NCBI GenBank assembly: GCA_003562655.1
Contig: PWUC01000094.1
Location: 1-9,605 of the forward strand
Length of the DNA stretch: 9,605 nt
DNA from: Clostridia bacterium
Lineage (GTDB): Bacteria; Bacillota_E; SLMV01; PUMD01
Direction: 5' to 3'
Position numbers and translations under genes: made by a program. This document shows positions 1 to 5,450 of this stretch, one piece after another. Positions within the stretch are counted from its first letter, which is position 1. Every line of letters starts with the position of its first letter. The notes beneath the pieces were generated by a model. It saw only the letters and a list, made by a program, of their open reading frames with translations. It did no database searches and had not been told where the DNA came from.

Positions 1-169
1 CGGTATTTTGCCTGCAACCCCTCCCCTGGACCCGCGATGTGAAGAGGCTGGACCCCTGGCGCGCAGCCCCGTCTTTGCCCGGGGTGAGACGCAGAGGGCG
101 CAGGCACCCGCGCGAAGAAGGGATTTGCGGGCCTGATGTTGAAACCCTGTATCTGAGGGAGGGGTTGAA

Positions 170-1825
170 TTGAAAAGACTGACACTGATCGCAGTATTTC
201 TGGTTTTCGCTCTGGCCCTTCTGGTCTTTATCGGAGGGTGTGCAGAGCAGGTGGAGGAGCCCGAAGAGCCGGAGGAGACCGAAGAGCCGGAGGAGGAGCC
301 GGTCGATGAGGGACCGAGACCCGGCGGAACCCTGATCATCGCTGTCAGCGCGGATCCCGTCGCTCTCGATCCTCACCTGCAGGCCGACTGGAACACGCGG
401 CAGGGCATCGCCTACATGTTCGATGGACTGACCATCGTCGGCGTTGATGCCAGCGGCGCCGAGGAGGTCCAGCCCGCCCTGGCGCGGGACTGGGACGTCT
501 CTGAAGACGGCCTCACCTACACCTGGTACCTGCGCGAAGACGTGGTCTTCCACGACGGTACCCCCTTCAACGCCGAGGCGGTCGCGTTCAACTACGAACG
601 ATTTTTGGATCCCGAGTTCAACGCCAACGAACATGTGCACATCGTCGAGCGGTTGGAGAGCGTCGAGGTGATCGACGAGTTCACCGTCCAGATGAACATG
701 CTCCGGGTCGACATCTTCTGGGAGTCGTCCGTATCGGCTCACTACATGGTGAGCCCCACCGCCGTGCAGGAGAAGGGCGACGAGGGCCATGCCCGTCATC
801 CCGTGGGCACCGGACCCTTCCAGTTTCAGTCCTATGCCGCCGACAGCCACATCGAGATGGTCCGCTTTGATGACCACTGGAGAGGCGCGCCGCTTCTCGA
901 CGGCCTGCGGGTGCGGATCATACCTGAGGACAGCACCCAGCACCTGGAGCTGGAGGCCGGCAGCATTGACCTGGCATACAACTACGCCATCACCCCCGCC
1001 GATGTCGACCGGATGGAGGCCGCCGGCATCGTCGTCGAACGCCGGCTCACACCCAGTAACGCCATGCTGGCCATGAACCTGGCCGAGGGACCCTGTTCTG
1101 AGCTTCTGGTGCGCCAGGCCATCGCCCACGCGATCGACCGGGACATCATCATCGAGGAGATCCTCCTGGGTGCGGCCGAGAAGAGCAACGTCGGGCTGCC
1201 GCCGGTTACCCCGCTCTACCCCGACCGACTGCCCCTGATCGAATATGATCTCACCCGGGCAGCAGAACTGCTCGACGAGGCCGGCTGGGAGCTGGGCGAC
1301 GACGGCATCCGGTATCGCGATGGCGAGCCCCTGACTCTGCACATCCTGACCTCCGACCGGGAGGAGCGGGTGCTCATGAGTCAGATCCTGCACGAACAGC
1401 TGCAGGAGCTGGGCATAGATGCGGAGATGACCACCCTCGAGTGGGGCGCATTCCTCGACGCCTGCCGCGCCGGTGACTACGATGTGACCTACTGGATCCT
1501 GTACGGAAGCGTCTGGACCAACTATACCGCCTCCTCCAACATCCGTTCGGGCCGGCACTGGAACATCTTCCAGATCGAGCATCAGCCCGAGCTGGCCGAG
1601 GTCTCCGAGAGAATCGACTACCTGCTGGACACCTTCGGTGAGACGGTGGATGAGGCCACCCGTGAGGAACTGATCGCCGAGTACCAGGATCTGATGCGGG
1701 AGCACATGGTCATCTACTTCCTGTGGAATGAGGCCAACTTCAACGCGGCCCATCCGCGGGTTCAAGACTATCACCTGTACAACTACAACCTGTTCTTCCT
1801 CCACGAGGCGTGGATTGATGAGTGA
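170..1825 (+). CDS. ABC transporter substrate-binding lipoprotein, peptide/nickel type (SBP family 5)
   Basis: Extracytoplasmic receptor that captures a solute, most likely a peptide, and delivers it to the two permeases encoded downstream. The 551-residue protein starts with KR and a hydrophobic segment (about 4-21) ending in the lipobox IGGC, with Cys24 as the expected lipidated residue. A Glu/Pro-rich tether (about 26-48) follows. The family signature is at 106-133 (RDWDVSEDGLTYTWYLRED, then VVFHDGTPF), and VGTGPF lies at 212-217; length is normal for the family. The start is TTG at 170, supported by GGGAGGGG at 157-164 with a 5-nt gap and by the complete lipoprotein signal. The ligand cannot be read from sequence: peptides are the default for this family, but nickel, sugars and other solutes are also transported by members. 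Confidence 0.95.
   Translation: MKRLTLIAVFLVFALALLVFIGGCAEQVEEPEEPEETEEPEEEPVDEGPRPGGTLIIAVSADPVALDPHLQADWNTRQGIAYMFDGLTIVGVDASGAEEVQPALARDWDVSEDGLTYTWYLREDVVFHDGTPFNAEAVAFNYERFLDPEFNANEHVHIVERLESVEVIDEFTVQMNMLRVDIFWESSVSAHYMVSPTAVQEKGDEGHARHPVGTGPFQFQSYAADSHIEMVRFDDHWRGAPLLDGLRVRIIPEDSTQHLELEAGSIDLAYNYAITPADVDRMEAAGIVVERRLTPSNAMLAMNLAEGPCSELLVRQAIAHAIDRDIIIEEILLGAAEKSNVGLPPVTPLYPDRLPLIEYDLTRAAELLDEAGWELGDDGIRYRDGEPLTLHILTSDREERVLMSQILHEQLQELGIDAEMTTLEWGAFLDACRAGDYDVTYWILYGSVWTNYTASSNIRSGRHWNIFQIEHQPELAEVSERIDYLLDTFGETVDEATREELIAEYQDLMREHMVIYFLWNEANFNAAHPRVQDYHLYNYNLFFLHEAWIDE
263..295 (+). repeat. Imperfect tandem repeat encoding the acidic Glu/Pro tether
   Basis: GAAGAGCCGGAGGAG occurs at 263-277 and again at 281-295, an 18-bp period that keeps the reading frame. 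It encodes EEPEET followed by EEPEEE, just after the lipidated cysteine. Such low-complexity tethers hold a binding protein away from the membrane, and in-frame repeats of this kind often vary in copy number between strains. Confidence 0.7.
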
Positions 1826-1844
1826 GGGAAGTCTCGCTTCCCTC
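1824..1844 (+). promoter_or_regulatory. Stem-loop overlapping the stop codon of the binding-protein gene
   Basis: GAGGGAAG (1824-1831) pairs perfectly with CTTCCCTC (1837-1844) over a 5-nt loop, and the stem includes two bases of the TGA stop. No U-tract follows, so it is not a normal intrinsic terminator. A hairpin at this place can block 3' exonucleases and stabilise the upstream message. Confidence 0.55.
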
Positions 1845-1859
1845 GGGTGAGCTGACCGG

Positions 1860-1890
1860 GGGGGTCTGGGGCACCCTGCCCCAGGCCCCC
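1860..1890 (+). promoter_or_regulatory. Strong GC-rich intercistronic stem-loop between binding protein and permease genes
   Basis: A 13-bp stem forms between 1860-1872 and 1878-1890 with the 5-nt loop ACCCT and a single G-T wobble (1865/1885). It is followed by TCAAGAAATC rather than a run of T, so a classical intrinsic terminator is unlikely. Together with the hairpin at 1824-1844 it suits partial termination or mRNA processing and stabilisation, which commonly lets the binding protein be made in excess over the permeases. That role is inferred from position and structure. Confidence 0.6.
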
Positions 1891-1960
1891 TCAAGAAATC
1901 ACGATTGATCCAGCGCAGCATAAACAGGTGTACAAATGGAAGGCAGGTGATGGATCAACC

Positions 1961-2914
1961 ATGAAGGAATATGCCCTTCGTCGCGTATTGCTGGCCGTCC
2001 CCACCATACTCCTGGTCATCATTGTGGTGTTCATGGCGGTCCGCATCGTCCCGGGCGACCCGGTGGACTTCATGATTCCAGCGGACATGGAGGGCGACGC
2101 CAAGGAAGAATACGCCGACAGGATCCGGGCACAGTACGGTTTTGACAAGCCCCTGCACATTCAGCTCTTCACCTACATGGGGCAGGTCGCGCGGCTCGAC
2201 TTTGGAAGCTCTCTACGCCGTCGAACTCCGGTGGTGGAGGAGCTGTCCTGGAGGGTCCCCAATACCCTTCAGCTGGGGCTGTTTGCCCTGACGTTCTCCA
2301 TCCTGTTGGGGATTCCCATCGGAATTGTGTCCGCGATGCACCGCAACTCCATCGGCGACAACCTGGCCATGTTCGGCGCTCTCTTCGGCGTCTCGATGCC
2401 GAGCTTCTTCTTCGGGTACATGCTGATGCTGTATTTTGGCCTGAATCTCAGGATGCTTCCCCTATCGGGCTTCGGGGGGCACCTGTACACGTGGGAGGGC
2501 TTCCGGCACGCCATCATGCCCGGCGTGACCCTGGCCCTGGGCTCTCTGGCTGTTTTGGCGCGGTTCACCCGATCCAGCATGCTCGAGATCATTGCCGAGG
2601 ACTACATCCGCACGGCCCGTTCGAAGGGGCTGTCCGAACGGGTTGTCATTTTCAAACACGCCCTGAAGAACGCCCTGATCCCGGTAGTCACCCTTCTGGG
2701 CATCATGTTCGGTGCCGTTTTGGCGGGTTCTGTCGTGGTGGAGGCCGTCTTCGCCTGGCCCGGTGTGGGTCGATACATGATTGCCGGCATCACCTCCCGG
2801 GACTTTCCTGTTGTCCAGGGGTCGGTCCTGGTCATTGCCTTCGGGTTCATCTTCGCGAACCTGTTGACCGACCTGACCTATGCCTTCATTGATCCGCGCA
2901 TCGCCTATGATTGA
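1961..2914 (+). CDS. ABC transporter permease, DppB/OppB type
   Basis: Inner-membrane subunit that forms the import channel with the second permease. The first membrane helix is at about 9-27 and is followed by RIVPGDP (28-34), typical of DppB/OppB proteins. The EAA-type coupling loop, which contacts the ATPase, is at 213-224 (EDYIRTARSKGL). The C-terminal part has the family sequences WPGVGRYM and FIDPRIAYD. The chosen ATG at 1961 gives 317 residues and the usual N-terminus (MKEYALRRVLLAVPT), with AGGTGA at 1945-1950. An in-frame GTG at 1928 would add 11 polar residues with no family support. The next gene begins 20 bases after the stop. Confidence 0.94.
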   Translation: MKEYALRRVLLAVPTILLVIIVVFMAVRIVPGDPVDFMIPADMEGDAKEEYADRIRAQYGFDKPLHIQLFTYMGQVARLDFGSSLRRRTPVVEELSWRVPNTLQLGLFALTFSILLGIPIGIVSAMHRNSIGDNLAMFGALFGVSMPSFFFGYMLMLYFGLNLRMLPLSGFGGHLYTWEGFRHAIMPGVTLALGSLAVLARFTRSSMLEIIAEDYIRTARSKGLSERVVIFKHALKNALIPVVTLLGIMFGAVLAGSVVVEAVFAWPGVGRYMIAGITSRDFPVVQGSVLVIAFGFIFANLLTDLTYAFIDPRIAYD

Positions 2915-2934
2915 AGCGCTGGAGGTGTTCGACA

Positions 2935-3828
2935 TTGGCTGTTGAGAAATCTGACCTCATGTCCTCTGACGAGGACGCACTGAGCCCGGCCGGAATGGGC
3001 CTGAAGCTGGTCCAACGTTTCATGAGGAACCGCATGGCCACCGCCGGCATGGTCATCCTTCTGTTCATCCTCGTGGTCGCAGTTTTCGCCCCGTGGATCG
3101 CCCCCTACAGCCCCCAGGCCCAGAACCTGAGGAGACGGTTCGAAACCCCGTCCTCCGATCACTGGTTCGGCACCGATGAGCTGGGCAGGGACATCTTCTC
3201 GCGCATCGTGTACGGTTCCCGGGTGTCCCTCATGGTGGGATTTGCCGCAGCCTTTGGAGGTCTGATCGTGGGAGTGGTGATCGGCATGCTGTCCGGGTAT
3301 TATGGGGGCCGGTTTGACGATCTGATCATGCGCCTCATTGACGTCATGATGTCCTTTCCGGGCATACTGCTGGCCATCCTCATCGTCAGCGTCATCGGGA
3401 CGGGCACCATCAACGTGATCATCGCCCTGGCCGTGTGGCGCATTCCCACCTTCGCGCGAATCAGCAGGGGGAGTGTCCTGACCCTGAAGGAAAAGGAATT
3501 CGTGGAGGCCGCTCATGCCATCGGCGCCAGCATGCCGAGGATCGTCTTCCGGCACCTGGCGTTGAACTCACTGCCGCCGATCTTCGTCTACCTGAGTCTT
3601 TCCACCGCCACCGCCATTCTGACTGCGGCCGCCCTGAGCTTCTTGGGCCTGGGTGTTCAGCCGCCGACGGCAGAATGGGGCCTGATGGTGAGCACGGGGC
3701 GGCAGTTCCTTCGGCAGGCTCCTCACCTGATCATGATCCCGGGGTTGGCCGTTTTCGTGACGGTCCTTTCCATCAACTTCGTCGGTGACGCCCTCCGGGA
3801 TGTCCTGGACCCCCGGTTGAAGATGTAG
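2935..3828 (+). CDS. ABC transporter permease, DppC/OppC type
   Basis: Second channel subunit of the importer. A cytoplasmic N-terminus leads to the first helix (about 39-56) and then APY. The OppC/DppC signature HWFGTDELGRDIFSR lies at 76-90. The EAA coupling loop is at 191-198 (EAAHAIGA), and the C-terminal end is NFVGDALRDVLDPRLKM. The start is TTG at 2935: GGAGGTG (2921-2927) stands 7 bases before it. The frame also opens with a TTG at 2911 that overlaps the previous stop, but this has no matching ribosome-binding site. Length (297 residues) is normal. No DppD/DppF-type ATPase follows, so the energising subunits must be encoded elsewhere. Confidence 0.94.
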   Translation: MAVEKSDLMSSDEDALSPAGMGLKLVQRFMRNRMATAGMVILLFILVVAVFAPWIAPYSPQAQNLRRRFETPSSDHWFGTDELGRDIFSRIVYGSRVSLMVGFAAAFGGLIVGVVIGMLSGYYGGRFDDLIMRLIDVMMSFPGILLAILIVSVIGTGTINVIIALAVWRIPTFARISRGSVLTLKEKEFVEAAHAIGASMPRIVFRHLALNSLPPIFVYLSLSTATAILTAAALSFLGLGVQPPTAEWGLMVSTGRQFLRQAPHLIMIPGLAVFVTVLSINFVGDALRDVLDPRLKM

Positions 3829-3899
3829 CCAGGGTCGGCGGGCGGTCTGGAGTGTATGGGGGATTCAGTGCCCATTCGACACCTTCCATCCGCTGTCGC

Positions 3900-3930
3900 C
3901 CCGGGATACCGGGTGGATTTTGAAAAATCC
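3900..3930 (+). terminator. Possible weak end-of-operon terminator, two adjacent small hairpins
   Basis: CCCGG (3900-3904) pairs with CCGGG (3909-3913) over a GATA loop. A second hairpin follows, GGATTT (3915-3920) with AAATCC (3925-3930). Four T follow the first stem at 3918-3921. This is the only terminator-like structure after the permease gene that I see, but stem and T-run are both weak. The surrounding 3829-4060 contains no gene I can support. Confidence 0.3.
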
Positions 3931-4028
3931 GAAAGAATTCTCAGATTAAAGAAGGAGTTTTCGAAAAGATGTCGAATAGGGGAGATGAAGCGGGGGAGTA
4001 AGTGCTTCCTTTTGCTTCACTGCGTGCC

Positions 4029-4056
4029 TTGGCCGGTCCGCAAAATTAAATTAAAT
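4029..4056 (+). promoter_or_regulatory. Candidate promoter for the flagellar operon
   Basis: An AT-rich island (4041-4057) in GC-rich sequence lies just before the riboswitch. TTGGCC at 4029-4034 and TTAAAT at 4051-4056 are separated by 16 bases and could be -35 and -10 boxes. Transcription would then start near 4060-4065, at the 5' edge of the aptamer. The -10 box matches the consensus poorly (an alternative is TAAATT at 4047-4052). The argument rests mainly on base composition and position. Confidence 0.3.
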
Positions 4057-4060
4057 AGAC

Positions 4061-4158
4061 TCGGAACATAGTTCCGAAAGGGCAAATTCAGCGAAAGCTG
4101 GAGGCGCAAAACCGAGGGTCTAAGGTCAGGTTTCTGACTAAGACGGCCGGGTTGCCGA
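4061..4158 (+). promoter_or_regulatory. c-di-GMP-I riboswitch aptamer (GEMM-I)
   Basis: The conserved GEMM-I core is present: GGGCAAA (4080-4086), a 6-bp stem capped by a GAAA tetraloop (TTCAGC, GAAA, GCTGGA; 4087-4102), GCGCAAAACC (4104-4113), a second stem around 4118-4144, and CCGGGTTGCCG (4147-4157). The closing stem P1 pairs 4061-4067 with 4151-4158, with G4154 bulged. In the solved Vc2 aptamer, a G in the GGGCAAA strand, an A in the GCAAA strand and a C near P1 contact the ligand, and equivalent segments are seen here. The aptamer reads cyclic di-GMP, the second messenger for the sessile state. Its terminator and flgB lie directly downstream, so it controls the flagellar operon, with OFF on ligand binding as the predicted direction. 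Confidence 0.92.
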
Positions 4159-4225
4159 AGAACTATTTTTTTCCTCGGCTCTCCCTTCATGAACCCATGG
4201 ATCCTCCACCCATCCGCCTCCAGCT
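4096..4225 (+). promoter_or_regulatory. Antiterminator pairing (4096-4106 with 4215-4225)
   Basis: AGCTGGAGGCG in the 3' side of the aptamer's tetraloop stem is a perfect 11-nt reverse complement of CGCCTCCAGCT in the 5' arm and loop of the terminator. Forming this helix destroys both the aptamer and the terminator. It is therefore the natural ligand-free, transcription-permitting fold. The complementarity is seen directly; its use in the cell is inferred. Confidence 0.75.
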
Positions 4226-4245
4226 GCACGGGGAGGCGGATTTTT
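4212..4245 (+). terminator. Riboswitch-controlled intrinsic terminator before flgB
   Basis: ATCCGCCTCC (4212-4221) pairs perfectly with GGAGGCGGAT (4232-4241) over a 10-nt loop and runs into TTTTT (4241-4245). Only two bases separate this from the flgB start codon. The 3' arm contains GGAGG (4232-4236), the only good Shine-Dalgarno sequence for flgB, so the folded hairpin would also hide the ribosome-binding site of any transcript that escapes termination. Confidence 0.87.
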
Positions 4246-4247
4246 CA

Positions 4248-4610
4248 ATGGATCTCACTGCAACGAGCATGGATCGCACCCTGGATGTGGCCCAGAAGGC
4301 CCTGCAGGGCCTGTGGGTCAGCCAGCGCGCGATCGCAAACAACATCGCCAATGTGGACACTCCAGGCTACAAGGTGGAGCGGTTCGACTTCGACCGCTAC
4401 ATGCGCGATGCCCTCTCGGAATCCGGAGCCCGCCCCACCTCGACATACCTGCGCAGGATGACCAGTACTTCCTTTCGCACCGACGGCAACAGCGTGGACA
4501 TCGACGGCGAGATGGTTCTGATGACGGAAAACTCCCTCAGATACCAGGCTGTGCTTTCGCAGCTCGAACGCAAAATGGCCCTTCTGAGTTCCGTGGTCCG
4601 GGACTCATAG
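4248..4610 (+). CDS. flgB: Flagellar proximal rod protein FlgB
   Basis: Rod subunit placed next to the MS-ring and exported by the flagellar type III system. The conserved flagellar rod N-terminal motif ANNIANVDTPGYK is at 30-42. DGNSVDIDGEM at 79-89 is the typical FlgB C-terminal block and is followed by an amphipathic helix (SLRYQAVLSQLERKMALL). The 120 residues are slightly short for the family but complete. ATG 4248 is preceded by GGAGG at 4232-4236 (11-nt gap). An upstream in-frame TTG at 4152 would translate the riboswitch terminator and is rejected. As first gene of the operon it is directly controlled by the c-di-GMP riboswitch. Confidence 0.95.
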   Translation: MDLTATSMDRTLDVAQKALQGLWVSQRAIANNIANVDTPGYKVERFDFDRYMRDALSESGARPTSTYLRRMTSTSFRTDGNSVDIDGEMVLMTENSLRYQAVLSQLERKMALLSSVVRDS

Positions 4611-4629
4611 GGAAGGAGGAGATGATCGG

Positions 4630-5094
4630 GTGTTTCAGATGCTGAACATCTCGGGTTCGGCCCTGACGGCGGGAAGGTTGCGGCTGGATGTGGTCGCCAA
4701 CAACATCGCCAACGTGGAGACGACCCGAACGGCCGAGGGCGGTCCCTATCAACGCCGGACCGTCGTGCTGACATCCGGCCGCGGCGGCTTCGACTCGGTG
4801 CTGCGGGCGCAGATCGAGCGCCTTCCCATCCCGGGGCCCGCGGCGGGATTCACCGATCAGGGGGCCCCGGGCGTCAGGGTGGCGGGGATCGTCCGCGACA
4901 ATTCTGCCGCGGATCTGCGTCACGAACCGGACCACCCGGATGCCGATGCCGGCGGCTACGTGTCCTATCCCAACATCGACCTGGTCCGGGAGATGACGGA
5001 TCTGTTGATGGCGAGCCGGGCCTACCAGGCGAATGTGACGGCCTTCAACGTGAACAAGACGATGCTGTCTTCCACCCTGCGGATGGGTAGATAG
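4630..5094 (+). CDS. flgC: Flagellar proximal rod protein FlgC
   Basis: Second proximal rod subunit, exported and assembled with FlgB. It opens with MFQMLNISGSALTAGRLRLD and the rod motif ANNIANVETTRTAEGGPY (23-40). GVRVAGIVRD (81-90), HPDADAGGYVSYPN (102-115) and SRAYQANV (129-136) are hallmark FlgC segments. The full 154 residues match family length. The start is GTG 4630, with GGAGG at 4615-4619. The nearby ATG 4622 is out of frame, and the in-frame ATG 4639 would trim the conserved N-terminus. The gene begins 19 bases after flgB ends, consistent with one transcript. Confidence 0.96.
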   Translation: MFQMLNISGSALTAGRLRLDVVANNIANVETTRTAEGGPYQRRTVVLTSGRGGFDSVLRAQIERLPIPGPAAGFTDQGAPGVRVAGIVRDNSAADLRHEPDHPDADAGGYVSYPNIDLVREMTDLLMASRAYQANVTAFNVNKTMLSSTLRMGR

Positions 5095-5111
5095 AAAGGG
5101 AGGGGTACACG

Positions 5112-5435
5112 GTGAGCAGCCTGTCGGGAATGGGACCAGTTCAGGGTGGGGTCCGGCCTCCTGTGCCCCCGCGAATACCCACCTTTCCGGAGCGGACCGG
5201 GGCACAGGAGAAGGCGCGCTCCTTCGGTACGGTGATGCTGGATGCCCTGTCCGGGGTCAATGAGCTGGAACTGGCCGCTGACCGCGCCACCCAGGACCTG
5301 GCCCTGGGCAGAAGCGACGACGTCGTCGGGGCGATCATGGCGGCTGAGAAGGCCTCCCTGGCCATGAGTGCGACGCTGAAACTGCGCAAGCAGGTCCTGG
5401 AGGCCTACGAACAGATCATGCGGATGCCGGTGTGA
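5112..5435 (+). CDS. fliE: Flagellar hook-basal body protein FliE
   Basis: Adaptor between the MS-ring and the rod, and one of the first substrates of the flagellar export gate. The N-terminal 35 residues are Pro-rich and variable. The C-terminal half is conserved: DDVVGAIMAAEKASLAMSAT followed by LKLRKQVLEAYEQIMRMPV, which matches the FliE family ending. At 107 residues it has normal length. Start GTG 5112 follows GGGAGGGG (5098-5105) by 6 bases, and the gap to flgC is 17 bases. The flgC-fliE-fliF order fits its structural place between rod and ring. Confidence 0.95.
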   Translation: MSSLSGMGPVQGGVRPPVPPRIPTFPERTGAQEKARSFGTVMLDALSGVNELELAADRATQDLALGRSDDVVGAIMAAEKASLAMSATLKLRKQVLEAYEQIMRMPV

Positions 5436-5450
5436 TGGAGGTTTACTGAC

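Noticed and set aside
26..55. Direct repeat CTGGACCC at 26-33 and 48-55 near the window start
   Set aside because: An 8-base repeat in GC-rich sequence is easily due to chance, and no element boundary or motif is attached to it.
61..95. GC hairpin options in the leader before the binding-protein gene
   Set aside because: Several short competing stems (such as CCCCG with CGGGG) can be drawn, but none has a U-tract or a recognisable riboswitch core, so I do not call a regulatory RNA there.
3947..3977. Sigma-28-like flagellar promoter (TAAA followed by GTCGAATA)
   Set aside because: The gap between the two elements is about 20 bases, too long for a sigma-28 promoter, and the second element matches poorly.
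3856..4071. 71-codon plus-strand frame in the intergenic region
   Set aside because: It runs into the 5' side of the riboswitch aptamer and resembles no known family. I see no convincing ribosome-binding site.
4152..4247. N-terminal extension of FlgB by 32 residues from an in-frame TTG
   Set aside because: It would place the aptamer end and the terminator inside a coding region. The extension has no similarity to FlgB, and the Shine-Dalgarno and family alignment support ATG 4248.
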